Below are positions 22,116-63,809 of a DNA stretch of 64,000 bases, in pieces (the first letter of the stretch is position 1; each line of letters begins with the position of its first letter). A program made the translations under genes and the position numbers. This DNA is from Apricaphanius iberus. Its lineage: Eukaryota > Chordata > Actinopteri > Cyprinodontiformes > Aphaniidae. A model generated the notes under the pieces. It worked only from the letters and a program-made list of their open reading frames with translations, was not told where the DNA came from and ran no database searches. Where the stretch lies: NCBI GenBank assembly GCA_028564705.1, contig JAPXFQ010002722.1, positions 558,001 through 622,000 on the forward strand. The letters run 5' to 3'.

Positions 22116-23279
22116 ATTGTTTTTCTTATTTATTTTTTTGGTATTCTCTGATTTGTTCTTTTTTTATTCACTGGGATGCTTGTAATTACTTTTTCCAGCA
22201 GGCTGCAGCTGCAATGATGTTTCTCTAAATCAACCACAAGGTGCCAGCAGTTAGCTGTTCTCCGGTTTATGTGTGTCCTTGCAGCTTTCAGTTTCAACAA
22301 AATGTGTAACTTGGGCTTTGGCTTAATTAATACAATTAATTTCAATGTGACACGTGAATTTGTTAATTTTGGTATTTTCCTGAAATTAGAAAGTTAAGTT
22401 AAAAAATCTCCTCAACCACTGTCTATAGTGGCTTAATTATGTTTAAAGTTAAGGGTTTTTTACAACAGATAGCCTCTGCCTTCAATTGTTTGCACATTTA
22501 CATGAAAACTCATAAAGACATGTACAGTATGAATCGGTCAGATTTTGATTCTATAGGACATTTTATACAATAAAATGTTATAAAAAGGACTTTACAAATG
22601 TTAGAACAAAAAACCAATGGAAACAACCATCAACAAACTAAGTTAAAAAAATATATATTTATCATTGTACTGCTTAAAAAATATATAGCGTAACATAACA
22701 AATGTGGATTTTAATAAACATTTTATATTTCTAAACTTTCAGAAATCTTAGACATGACACAGATATAAACATCATAGCAGTTATGTTTTAGTTATGTTGA
22801 ACTGTTAAAAATTCCTTAAAATACAGCCAAAATAGAATAGAGAAAACCAATCCATTTTATTTCATAAATAAAATGGACTAAAATTAAAACATTTTTCAGA
22901 AATAGTCTAAAAAGATGAGTTTTTAATTTCATTAAACATGGAAGCAGGCAAAATCACAACTACACACATGGACCAGGAGTAAACAAAAGCTAGTAGATAT
23001 TAAGATATTACATTTAATATTTGTTGGTGTGGCTATGAGTGCATTAGGTCTTATGTGTCTCATTAGTTCTAGGATTTATTATCATTGTTTTTGTTGTTGC
23101 TATGAAATTACAATATTTAAAAAAATGTATATTTGAGTCCAGACAATGTCAGCCAGCTGGAGCCAGCCAGTGTACGGTGAAATTTCCTCTTTTACTATTT
23201 GTATGACCTAGCATTTTTACCCATTGTTTAGAAAGAGAGTGTGACATTTGCACATTTCTGTAAAAAGTAATGTGGTAAT
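22116..23279. other. AT-rich intergenic sequence
   Basis: I see no gene or recognisable repeat in this stretch beyond simple A- and T-rich tracts. Confidence 0.5.
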
Positions 23280-24565
23280 TAGGGGTGATACTGAACACAA
23301 ATAAGTATTCGAAAAGGCACAAATAATGTTGCTTCCGCAAATATTTCTTTCTAAAAAAATACTTTAAAACACATTTGAATTTAGGAGCAAGGTATGTTTC
23401 TAGTGTGCGGCTATGCGGGACCTAACCCACTAAGCATGACAGGTTCACATACACTTCTGGCAGACAAGGCAAAAAAACCTCCCGTGGACTGCCATCTCTA
23501 TGATGGTGGGCGGAAAATAACCAGTAAACACTGTCAACAGCAATAGCCAAAGGATAACTAAGGAGCACGGCTACATTTGGAGCACAAACTATAACATACA
23601 ATAGAGAACTTTTGCAATTAACACGAACACATTACTCATAAATCTTTGCAGCGTAAAACCGTCTCCCCACAGTTTGTTTTTTAAGGTTTTGTGGCCACAG
23701 TGGCCTTTATTTTGGTCTCTTTTCAATGATGTCGCTCTTAAGCCACGTTCATATCTGCCAGGCAGCAAAATGTTCAAACGGACGAAAATTGATGCTCTAA
23801 AATTAAAATTCAGCTGCTTACACACTTTGCAGTCCGTGGCGGCGTGTCACGTCAGTTTGTACATGGGCAAACTTGGATTTCTCTGTTGTTTCGCTGTAAT
23901 TTCTTCACTTTCCCTCACTCTGCTCTGCTCTTCCTTGACTAGTATTGCGTATTTAGTACTGTAGTTGCCCCAACCGGGTTTGGCTAGCGTTAACTAACAT
24001 AACAAGAACGTAAAAAGAAAATATTTAACTGCTTACCTAGCACTCCAATATCCTCAGATATCTCTTAAAGATATTGTCGTTATCTCCTCTTGTCTGGCAA
24101 GCATCTCGTCCTCATCCTCGCCCGCCGTGAGCAGCTCCAGCCGACATCTCATTGCTGATTGGTTGCTGCCCCATGTTTGTTGTCCCAAAGTTCGAATTTT
24201 CCAACTTCACACAGCAGCTCCGTGGACGCCTTGACTGACCATCGGAGCAGCAGCTGTGTGGACGCGCCGACGTGTGCGACTGGCTGCGTGCCAGGCAGCC
24301 AGTCGCACACGTGCTGCGTAGGTAATCTAGCTGCCTTGCTGCCTGGACGCGCTGACCCGTGTGTACACACATTTACATGTTCATTTCTGGATTTATGGAA
24401 AAAAAGATCAACCAAATACATAATTATTAAAATTGATAATAAAGTGTAATGCAAAAAAAAAAAAAAAGTTACGCCTATTTTGAATTTAACTCAAATACAA
24501 ATACTTCATCCCCCTTCATCAAACACAACTACAGATACAAATTCTGGCTGGTTTGCACAACCCTA
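23280..24565. mobile_element. Non-autonomous hAT-like element
   Basis: The left end taggggtgatactgaac and the reverse complement of the right end (tagggttgtgcaaacc) form degraded terminal inverted repeats. The flanks gtggtaat (23272-23279) and gtagtaac (24566-24573) match at 6 of 8 bases, with two transitions. The interior of about 1.29 kb is unlike typical small MITEs: it is GC-richer from 24060 to 24370, contains a perfect hairpin at 24270-24312, and encodes no recognisable transposase. Confidence 0.65.
24270..24312. repeat. Perfect 18-bp inverted repeat with 7-nt loop
   Basis: The arm acgtgtgcgactggctgc (24270-24287) is followed by the loop gtgccag (24288-24294) and the exact reverse complement (24295-24312). 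The stem is GC-rich in otherwise AT-rich DNA and lies inside the hAT-like element 23280-24565. It could be a protein-binding palindrome, an internal part of the transposon, or the start of a nested element. Confidence 0.9.
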
Positions 24566-24573
24566 GTAGTAAC

Positions 24574-27500
24574 CATGTATATGCTCATTGGCTATCGCGA
24601 TTTGAGGAAAGCAGACATTTTAAAATGATTGATGTGTTTATTGTTTAAAATAACACGTTTTATGTTACAGTTTCTTGTAACAAAGTACTCAAATGTATGG
24701 TTTTTTTTGTGTGTTTTTTTTTAGTCAGGAGGCACTTTTAACCAACTCTCATTTCTGTAGATGGTTGTAAGCTTCATATTATTATGGATGCCGGTATTAA
24801 TAGAAAGATAAAAACGTATGTAGGGCACAAAGGAGGCTGAAATGAAGTGTGAAGAGACGCTAACATTTTTAAAAGCTCTGTTAGACTAACTGTGATTACC
24901 AGCTGTGATTTCCTCGTTCAATTTGTTTTAACCTTTACAGACTCACAAAGGCTCATTTTGTTTTGATCAAAATTGATGAGATGCCATGGAATCAATTAAG
25001 CCGCCTTTTGTCGCCACATTTACAACATTCTGGATTCTTCCCCACCCAGATCGCCTGCTCCCCTCTCTATCAGCCACACCGCTGTATCCATTTCAGCCCT
25101 GCCTGGAGGGTGATCCTGTCGCAGTAGATTGTGGGAGATATGTGTTGGTAATTTGATTTGGTATCCTTAGGACCTGAGTGAATGAGCCGCTTGTCTTTGC
25201 AAAACAAAAAACACACAAGCATATGGGGACACAAGCCCCTATATGGTTTGGGGAATGACTGTGTTAGGCTGGAAGAAAAGGTCAAAATCAACAGGTTTCA
25301 TTATTAAACTATTGTTGTATAACCTCGTGCCTCAATTTAAGTAAAAGCTCTTTGACTTTTTCAGGCAACATAAAATAAAGAACTATAGGTTTTCTATGTC
25401 ATGTAAAACTGACAAGTGTGTACAAGTTAAATACGTAGAATGAGAAAAGGCACCAGACTTTACTAACTAAACATAATTAAGACTAATTAAAAAAGTAAAA
25501 TATAAAATCACAATTAAACGAAAATTTTAAGTGAAATATGAACCATTTTTTGTGAATTTATTGCACATTTACCACATTTTCAGTATTGGTTCATGGTATC
25601 GGTTAACTTTAACCAATAAGACATGTAAATTAGACAGTATCGGTGCCAATACCCAATACCGGTATCGGTGCATTCTCCAGTTTCAGTGGGCTTAATGACC
25701 TCTTCTCTAAATAATGCTCACCTTTTCTGGCCTTTTAGATATAGGTGGACAGCCACTTATTGGTACATTTGCAGCTGTGTCACACTCTTTCCAATTTTGG
25801 ATGATTAATTCATCAGTTCTTAGTGAGATGTTCAACACTTGCGATAATTTTATGAACTAACCGTTCTCCTCAGACATATAACTTGCCCAACTTGTGTGTT
25901 TCTGTTTCTTGGTCTTCATCGTGATTTTTGCTCTCTAATATTGCCTAGTAAACTTCTGAGACTATCAGATCAGATAATAGATCACTTGTTTTTACAAAGG
26001 TTGAAAACCGTTGTTTTTTTGTGTGTCTGTCATGTCCTACTTAGTGATAATGTGTTAAAAATTCTAATAAAATATATCCAAAGTTGGGGCTTTAACATGA
26101 CAAAAAAACATGATAAATTAATACCTTTACAAGAAAAGGTATTTCCAGTGCATGCTTACCCTGTAGCACTAAGCTGTAGTACTAAGCAGCATGAAAATAC
26201 TCATTTTAGTGGCTAAGGCATCATTAGTGCATTAATGTTTTTAGGAATGTTGCATAAGAGCAAAAAAATGAAGTAACTTGTGCCTTGAGCTCCTATAGAA
26301 TGGACTTTCCCGCCTATAACAACAGGATAGCTGGGTGTGTATACACACTCCTTTGACCTTGTCTTCATCCTGCTTGACGGACATGGATGCAGGGATTTAA
26401 AAGGTCAGTACACTGTGCACAAACACAAGCCTACAGGCTAGAAAAACTCCAAAAATGTTCCCGGCTGAAACTTCAGAACAAGACATGGTAGTGTAAATAC
26501 AGGAAATGACATGCTGAATATTTAAAACAGTAAATCTGCTCTCCTTCACAGATCCTAAATAAAGTTTTAAAACAAAGCAGAAAATCGTAATAACTTTACG
26601 ACCTTCAGGTTGCAAATTTTGATTTTAACCTAAATTGTTCTTAAATGTTATGTCAGCACTGCCAGGATACACTGCAACGCAATATTTTGTACACCATGAA
26701 AAAGTAAAGCACTTGACAAAGAACTTAAGCATTTAACCATACAAATTGCTGGATGTTTAACAGCATCTCTGACAGCATCTCATGATGTCTGCACTTAAAA
26801 TTGATTGCCCTGCCACTCTTTTAGAGGAACATGTGTACTTTTGATTGATGTTTATTTTGTAGACTTTTGTGCTGAGTTAACAAGCATTTGTCTCCACACC
26901 ACATTTGACTCCTGGAGGCCTAAGCCTGGCAGCCGGTCTGCTTTGGCTCCTCAGGGAGTTCCTCCAAACCTCATTGTTAGGTTTCCTCACCGCACCAGAT
27001 GACACCTTGTTGATTTTCTCTCTCCCATTATTGTCTCAGGAAAGTGATTGTTCCTAATTTCCCATGTGATGGTTTATAGGAATAGTAAAGGTCCCAGGGA
27101 GGGCAAAGTTTGAGATACTACATAAAATATGTGTTGTCCAACAGTAATATCACCACCAATATCTGCAGCGTGGGTTTGTTTTCTCTCAATGTTTTGGGTG
27201 TTTCACATCTCTGCATTTGATTCTCTTCCAGAGGATCCCTTTGGACCATGGGCAAAGACTTTTCCTGTGTAATATCCAATGATGGGTCAGCCTGAGGTTG
27301 TTAAATAACTATTTGCCTTGTCCTTGCCAAATCAAGTGTGAGTTTAAAGGTTTTAAACAAACTCAAGTTCACCTCTTTGCACTTTGTGGGACAAAGAAAA
27401 AAACATGCAAAGTGAATGTGCCCATTGTTTGTCCCAGTGCTTCTGAGAATAAGGTAAAAAAAATTGTATATTTACTGAGTTTAGTTACAATAATTTATGT

Positions 27501-28898
27501 AACACTTAAACAAATGATGTTGAAAACTGAAGGTTCTTGATGTTTAAAAAATACTTTATTTGAAACTGACAGGCTGTGCTCTTTGCGTCTCTTGATTACT
27601 CTTTACGTTTGTGCTTACCTTACATTTATGTACAACACACTGTTTTGTACACTGATTTAACAAAAAAAAATTATAGGTTTAGAAGTTCCATGCTATAACT
27701 CCAAACATTTTTTTACAGTAACTGGTTTAATATCTCTTTTATTCCCTCTTATTATGTGCTGGAGGTAAAGGGACACTTATGATACTTTACCCTTAAATAT
27801 TGCCATATTACCCAGATGGGCTGCCTACTACCCAATAAAATATATCTGTCAGTAGACAAATCATTGTCAAAATTGTATTTTAATATTGATTACACTATTA
27901 TAGGACATTGTCAAAATATTATTTTAAATATAACTGTGTATACATGACAAATATAAAGTTGTTTATGGAGCATATTGAAATTTTATCACCACTTATGGTC
28001 CTTCCTGGTTCAGATCATATCTCTTACAGAAAATAATTATCATCTGAATGACTCCAACTCCTCCTGTAAATATATTATTTATCATCACAAACACCACATC
28101 AACTGATATGCCTACAATTTTCAGTTCTCCATTTAAGCCTAATATTAAATTAAGTTAATTCGCCTAAGAAATATGTTTCTCATAGGCAATGATACTGGGA
28201 TATTTTAAAAAGATAAAACAACTTTGCAAGACAAATATGTTATATTTAAAAAAAAACAATAAAAAATATCTATACCCTTCTCAATAAGCAATAAAGAAGC
28301 ACTACAGCAATATTTATTGTAACTGCTAGCCTCTTTGAACTCTTTGCCAGTGCCACCACCATAACCTTAAGGTATCTATAAAGATTCCCTATCAGATTCA
28401 AGATTATATGCTGGCTGGAGACATCCAAAATGTCAATATTACTTTTAGTCAATAGCAGTATGTTGGTAATATTAAAATATTTCCTTAAACCTAAATATGC
28501 AAGGGTTGTCAATCATATTGAGTTTACTGTACATCCCCACCAAATCAACACCCCATATTTACCAAATACCTCACAAAAATAAAGTCATGGATGCATCAAA
28601 TTTTCTCTATGTCAGTTACACAGAATCGGAAATGTTAATATTTGAACCTAAATTTCTCAATGAGTCTTATACGTACACCAGTCCTTTGTGGAGTCATCTT
28701 CAGCAGCTCCATGATATTCATGAACCACATCAGCAATCTCACTAAACCTCTTCTTCCTTCTGAAAACCTTCACTTTCATTCCACAGCTCTGCTAGGGTTC
28801 AGTGGCTGAGCCCTGAAGTGACTTAGCACGGGTGCATAAAAGAAGAGCGGCTCCCTGAGGCAGATGCTTATCTCAGCTAGAGTGGTTGCAACTCTTTT
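24574..28898. other. Intergenic sequence between lpcat2 and the LTR element remnant
   Basis: There is no supportable gene here. A short stretch around 25590-25680 with repeated 'ggtatcgg' motifs may be a scrap of a hAT end. The segment 27640-28500 is very AT-rich. Confidence 0.5.
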
Positions 28899-31800
28899 TT
28901 TCCTTGTTCCTGATCCCATGCTCAAGTCTGAAAATCTTTGCTGTTTTCTATTTGCTACCTGGTCCATGCCCTGAATGATCCTTTCAAGTCATCACTCCTT
29001 TGATGCAAGTCAAGTCCACTGTGCTCAGCAGGTTTTTCAGATTTTTTTAGTCAGCCTCCAAGCTGCTGCTGTCTGGATTGTCTGGTGAAACTCATCCTGC
29101 AACCCTCTCCAGCCAATCTCCTGCCCTTCCACCCTTCAACATACACCACATTATCTCACAGTTAGCCCCTCTTCATACTGCAGTGACTGTTAAAGAAATT
29201 AAATTGTTTTTAAATGATTAACTATTCACCTGCTCTGTGCTGTCCTGTGCTCTTGGATTCCCATCCAGACGACAATACCATCCCGTTCCGGAACCATTTC
29301 AATATACCTTTTAAAATGGTTACTTGCTGTCTGTGGTAGTCGTCTGCATCAAAGTCTTAAATCATTTATTATGACAGAACCATCTGGCCAACCTCACTTT
29401 GCGGGACAACTACAGACACTCTCACACACCAATACAGTTTTTTTTCATTCATCACAAATCAGTACTCCAAGACATAGCTCAACAACAAGCTACCCTACCA
29501 AACAATATGAACCAACATACCCAAAATTCTCTGGAATTAAGTTCCATTTTTCAGAAACCGTCGACTAACCCCTGTCACCCCCCTCCTCCGGTCCACCAGT
29601 TTTCTGGGAAGTAGCATACCCAACACCTGAATACTTCTTAGGAGAAGTGGATAAGAGCAAATGGTTCCTTATTTAGTGCACTCTAGTACTCAACTCATTC
29701 CCCACTGATTCTAGTTAGATCTCTTATATCTTGGGGTTACTCCAGGACCGACCCCTGAAGTGGGGAGAGGCTCTTATAGATGAGGAAACTATTTACAAAG
29801 ATTTTCTTCAAGCTTTCAAACTCAGATTTGCACCTACTATTAGTGAGAAGGAGGCTGCAAAAAATGTGTTGGTTAAAACAAGGAAAAAGATAGGTGGGAG
29901 AATTGTGTCGTTGAATTCTGCACCCTAGCGGCCTAGTCTAACTGGAACCTAAAAGCTGTTAAAGGGGACTTTTATCATTCCCTAAAAGATCAATTAAATT
30001 ATGAATTGGCAAGCTGAAATTACCCAAAAATCCTGAATGGTCTGATAGACCCAGCTAAAAAACCTCATCATAAAGTCCATCAGAGGGGAAAAAAAATCCT
30101 CCTACTCTTCCACATCTTCTAAAATGTAAAACCCCTCAAGGAAAATCTAATGCTAACACTCACCATGTCTCCCCTGAACCTATCCAGCTGGATATGACAG
30201 ATCTCACAAATCTCAGGAGAAATGAAGATGCAGGTCCTCAGACTTTTTATATCTTGGTTCACCACAAAATTTCAATGCATCCTGTCCAGGTTGCCTAAAA
30301 GGCCCTGCCCGTCGGTGAACCTGGGGGTGCTGATGGGTCCAGAGAAAAAAATATATAATGGCAGCAGTTTACGACTAATTAACAAAATCTCATCCATCCA
30401 GAAATGGTTCAGCAGTGTAAAATCCCCATTCAAAAACTTAAATCCTCCCATCTGTGTTACTACTCTGGTTGTTAGCTCCACGATATTCCATCAAACCCTG
30501 CCGATCTCACTTATTGTCTCCAGTAAATATCATGAATTGATTCATTTTTTTTCGTTTTCCATACTAAAGACAGCCCTGTCCTCCTAGGTCCTGGTTTTCA
30601 ACCCACAAAGCTGAAATCGACTGTTCTAACAGACAAATTGAATCATGGAGTCAATTATGTTTACAACATTACCCACATCAGCCATTCCCCATAGTCAGAC
30701 TAAGCCTCAACATGACCCTCAACCTCCAATCCTATCTAACATTCGCCAAGAATATCACAACCTCCAACAAGTATTCAGTAAAGATCCCGGCCGGTCATTT
30801 CCACCTCATTGTCCCTCCTAATGTTGTTTTGTTCAACTCACAGGAGCTCCATTACCATTGGACAAATTATTCACTATCTCTGTAAAAGAACATGAAGCCA
30901 TGGAAAAATTACATAAAAAAATCTCTTAAAGCGGGCATCATTTGTCAATTTGCTTCACCTGTTTTGGATGTTTTTTTTTCGTTTTTTTTTTTTAAGAAAG
31001 CTCGGTCCTTGCATCAGTTACAGGGGGCTCAACCAGATCCCTGTCAAAAGCAAATACTCACTCCCACTTATTTTTTCTCTTCCGCACAACCTTTATTAGT
31101 TTTCGCTACCTTCCCAGATTCAGTCATTCCCTAGGTCCGTGCTCACCTCCATTCCTGTTTATGAATTTGGAACATAATCAAAGCATCCCTCAACTGCACA
31201 AGAAAATAGCAGACTGCAAATGCATACTAGCACAATCTTACACACCTCGCCAAAAGGTTTGGTAATCCTCAAAGGGATTTTCACTCAAATCTTTTTCCAA
31301 GAAATTGTTTCCTAGGTTTGTAGGTCTATTCATCACCGGCTCTGTCACCAGCACATCTGGTTTTAAGTTAAATCTCCCGTCCCAGTACTTTGGTCATCAG
31401 TACTTTGATTGGGAGGGGCATCGCCTTTTTAGAATGATCCTGAGAACACTCTGGAAATCCCTTCCTCGTCCCATGCTCAAGTCTGAAAATCTTTGGTATT
31501 TCCATTTGCTACTGGAATCTCTGGTCCCTGCCCTGGAATATTTTTTCAAGTCTTTGCTCCTTCATTTCACGTCAAGTCCTACATGATCAGATCATTCATC
31601 AGATTCTCTGTTCAGCCTCCACAGCATTCCTCTCTAGACTCTCCAGGAAAATTTACCTGCAATATGCTCCAGACAATCTACAGACAATCTACCGCCTAGA
31701 TGTACATGAAAAGGCCTAATTTCATCTCATCACACATTCAACACAAGGCAATTCAAGGTGCTTCCTTGAATTGAGTACTCACCTGTCCTCTGCAGTCTAC

Positions 31801-31930
31801 TCTTGGATTCCTCTCCAGATGACATCACCAACCCGTTACTGAATCATTTCAATAAACTTTGTGAAGCTTTTTCTCACTGTCTGTGGTTGTTGCCTGCATC
31901 AGAGTCTAAAATCCTTTATTATAACAAGCT
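28899..31930 (+). mobile_element. Decayed Sushi-type Ty3/gypsy chromovirus with two LTRs
   Basis: Two diverged copies of one sequence flank this block: about 28899-29374 and 31461-31929. Both contain 'cccatgctcaagtctgaaaatctttg', an 'agtcagcctcc/ttcagcctcc' stretch, 'tcttggattcc', 'ccatttcaata/tcatttcaata' and end near 'tttattat(g/a)aca', so they are read as LTRs. Between them, in the same orientation, are fragments of gag, protease, reverse transcriptase and integrase end (see the pseudogene entry). The whole is only about 3 kb, so most of RT, RNase H and the integrase core are deleted. LTR starts are approximate. Confidence 0.75.
29371..31460 (+). pseudogene. Sushi-type retrotransposon gag-pol remnant, multiply broken
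   Basis: Gag-like pieces lie at 29371-29930 (one with W-G-E-A-L near 29760). A protease-to-RT linker follows at about 30480-30700. The N-terminal part of RT is recognisable near 30745-31130, with V-F-S-K-D, S-F-P-P-H and a following A-P-L-P sequence. A jump then leads to the integrase C-terminus at 31240-31370 (Q-K-V-W, P-R-F-V-G) and a possible chromodomain scrap (D-W-E-G near 31410). These follow the order of Sushi/chromovirus pol proteins. Many frameshifts, stops and at least one large deletion separate them, and none can make a working protein. Confidence 0.7.
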
Positions 31931-32131
31931 CAACACATTCCATTTATCCACCACCACAACCAGGCTAATCCTATCTTCTAGAACTTATCCATCACTATAC
32001 CACTGTCTCTAGTGTATTTTAATCTCCCACATCTGATACAAAGATAAGAACCCTGGGAGATGGGCCTTTGTGTCAGGCATTCCCTTCCTCCCAGAACATC
32101 TTTCCTAAAACGTTCAGACATGGCACATAAC

Positions 32132-33167
32132 TAGGGCTGTCCCCGAATAGTCGAAGATTCGATGCATCGATATGCGGAGCCTGATTCGACCACCGATCTC
32201 ACAGTCGAATCTTCGCGGGTGAAACGAGCATCATACCATTTTTGCAATATGGGGGTGCTCAATGTCTAATTGCACAGAGAACTACTGGTTTTGTACGGTT
32301 ATATTAAGTTATATACAGCCTTTAATTATGATAATGCAGTAAAAACAAAAGTGAAAAGAAAGAAGTGTTCAATAAATATTTTTAACGTGTTTGTGAATAA
32401 ATCCAACCACCACTGTGACAGATTTAATTTTCACTTTCCCTGATCCATGACGAGATGAGGACCATCTTGACGGCAGGGATTAGGCTACATAACAATGTCT
32501 GGATTAAGAAAATCTAAAGTGTGGATGCACTTTGAAATGGTAAAAGATGATCCAAAAAAAGTAAAATGCAAGTTGTGACAACAGCTCATGTCATACCACT
32601 CATCAACAACCAACGTGGCTTTCCACTTAAAATGGGTACGTTTCTTACTAATAAAGATGGTTCACTCTTTCATATATAATGCCGCTTTTAATTTACGAAT
32701 AGTAATACCATACGTTGGGACTTAAAATGTGTTTGTCATTTTTTTAGATCCACCCACAGTATCAGACTGATGATGGCAGTTCATCTAGCAGCAGTACCGG
32801 AGCTGCGCCAAAACTAACTCAAAGAAAGCTAGATTTGAGGCCGCCATTGTCCGAGAAAAGGAAAAGAGAAATCACGGACAAAATTGCAGAGTTTATTGCG
32901 CTCGACATGAGCGAGTGAATGTTGTGGATGGTGACGGTTTTAAAGAATTAAAACGCACACTTGAGCCAGGATACACAGTTCCCAAAAGAGAGACGGTTAT
33001 GCATTCGGTGGATGCGAAATACGCGTCCATACGCGCGGAGGTCCATTCACACGGAGGTCGATTCACACTCACACACATAGTCCTAGATGATTCGACTATC
33101 GGTCGACTATAAGAAGATTCGAAAATTCCAATTCGACTATGAATATTCATAGTCGGGGACAGCCCTA
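32132..33167 (+). mobile_element. hAT transposon derivative with BED-finger transposase remnant
   Basis: Terminal inverted repeats begin tagggctgtccccga (left) and end tcggggacagcccta (right). Flanks cacataac (32124-32131) and caaataat (33168-33175) match at 6 of 8 bases, an aged hAT-type target duplication. Inside, 32500-32640 encodes a BED-type zinc-finger pattern (K-V-W-x-H-F, C-K-L-C, then H and H), and 32750-33010 has the serine-rich linker and start of the catalytic region (G-F-K-E-L near 32940, R-T-L-E-P-G-Y). Frames are shifted between these parts and the catalytic DDE/RW region is absent, so this is an internally deleted, inactive copy of a ZBED/hAT element. Confidence 0.85.
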
Positions 33168-33175
33168 CAAATAAT

Positions 33176-34961
33176 TATTTTTATTATCCTTTAATTTTAA
33201 TATTTTGTACCAAAATGCATTATTGTCTCTGTGTAAGTTAATGGAGAACTCTGTAAAAGACTAGACTAAAAGGTGTTAGTAATGAGGCACAATGAAGTCA
33301 AACAGAATCTTTGAAACTGACCCCAAGCAAATGCTCAGGTTAAATCCTCAGGGTCGTCATGTGGCTGTGTCATCTCTCATTAAATTCTCATTTTAAGGTC
33401 AACATGTCAAAGCTCAGACCTTAACAGAGAGGGAAAAAAACATCTTCCCCAGAATTACTTATAAGCAGATCAAGGGATAAAACATCAAGGTGAATAATGC
33501 CATGATTCTTTTGGGCAGCACCCCTCTTGGATAGAGAATGAGAAAGGTAAAGAGTCATGGGTCCAGTTCCTATTTGGAGGGGTCAGTTCTCTGTTTGTCA
33601 TTAGTAATATGGATGTGGACTGTAAAATATTTGCCAAGATGTTACTAATGTTTAAATATGAAGAGCTTGTTAAACATTAAAAAAAAACATTAACACTACA
33701 CAAGTTTCAACTTGCATGGGGAAGCTGTAATGTTCCTTATGAGGTAAAAAAAACAACAACAAACATTCAAGAGAAAGTGTTAGCAATAACACGTTTTCCT
33801 GTCTTGTTACCTGGTCTTGTGCTTGGCCAATGCTGTGGTTGTTCAGTCTCCACAAACAAAACGCCGAAAAACCCCAGCCCTATTAGGGCTTTATAAAACA
33901 ACCACTGAAAAGCAAAGAGGACATTCATTGACTTTAATGAGATGAACTGATCAACCATATCTAATAGAAATCATTGCCCCTGGCCAAAGCTGCTGTGGGA
34001 TTGAATTACATGTGGAACACATAGCTTTTACGGCTTCTTAGAAAACAGTAATTCAATCTGTTTAGAGAAGAGAAGAAACAGATAAGTCCAAGTTAAACAT
34101 TTAAAAAAGTTTCGCTGTATGTTAAATTCAATTGGTTATTAGGACCTTAGGATATGGCGAAGCTATATTGCACAGAAGAAACAAAAATCTAAACTCTTAT
34201 GAACACAGAATTACGTAATCATACTTTTTGAGATAATGTAAAACGCCAATAAGTCTTATTAGAGTTCAGCAAATTTTTTTTCTTTTCTTACGATTTGAAA
34301 ACAAAGTAAAGTATTTCTCAAATGCTGTTTTCGAGTGCTGCACAGTTATAAAAAGTTCATAACTTGGATGTTATGCCAAACTGACATCCAACAGAAGACA
34401 CGAAAGACTTCAATTATAAAATATCACGAGGAAGAGAGAGAGGAAACAGATTTCAAAGCTCGCATTTTTTTTTTTTTTTTTTTTTTTTTATCGTCTCAGC
34501 TTGAGAAGGCGAGTCTCAAGTTCCTTCAGAATGGGCAGTCTTCTCTCAGACGCATCCGGAGCGCAGCAGCAACGGGTCATGGAGAGGTGTCTTTAGTTTT
34601 ATCAAGTACGGGAAAGCGGCTTTCAGCGGAGAGGCTTTTTAGCTTTCTTTACTCTGCTTTTGTAACTTGACTTTTATTCAACTATCCTTTTATCTTGGAC
34701 AGCATTTCGACGAATTCTGTCTTAATCTTGGTTCCTCGCATAATGTGCTCAGCACGTTTGACGTACTGGAGTAAAATACCCTTAACACTTTCTATTGCTG
34801 TAAATTAGAGATAATATTTCATCTTTATGCTGTTGTAGCAGAAGCACATGGGCATCAGGTCTGTCTGCTATATACATGTTTATGTTACTTATCAACCTGT
34901 TAAATTCTAGTGATTTCCTCAGAACTCTATTTCTTCTTCTTCTTCTCATTCTCTTCTCTAG
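33176..34961. other. Intergenic sequence upstream of slc6a2
   Basis: No gene is seen. A T-homopolymer of about 24 bases lies at 34466-34489, followed by a GC-richer stretch (34500-34620) that could hold an untranslated first exon and promoter of slc6a2. I cannot place a start site or first donor with confidence. Confidence 0.4.
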
Positions 34962-35100
34962 CCGATGTTCACGGAAGTTTCACCTGTAATTGCGGTGGGG
35001 AGCACTCCCTTATTGGTGTTATTGCCAAAAGCATTAACTCCCGCATTGACCCGCGGGGGGCTGTGAGAGCATCGCGCTTCGTATATTCATCGCAGAAAAG
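34962..35100 (+). other. slc6a2 5' untranslated exon part (inferred acceptor)
   Basis: A strong pyrimidine tract (34931-34959) ends in AG at 34960-34961, immediately upstream of the start exon. This suggests that the coding start lies in exon 2 and that a non-coding exon 1 lies upstream, as in mammalian SLC6A2. The ATG at 35101 has A at -3. Confidence 0.5.

Positions 35101-63809
<28,709 letters not shown>

Noticed and set aside
24112..24454. Overlapping open frames of about 90-100 residues on both strands near the hairpin
   Set aside because: They follow from the GC-rich inverted repeat; there is no codon bias, start context or known domain.
25590..25680. hAT terminal sequence with ggtatcgg repeats
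   Set aside because: Only a short scrap is visible, with no partner end or target duplication, so I did not list it as an element.
28270..28745. Short open frames on both strands in the AT-rich region
   Set aside because: No recognisable domain or splice signals, and base composition matches the surrounding intergenic DNA.
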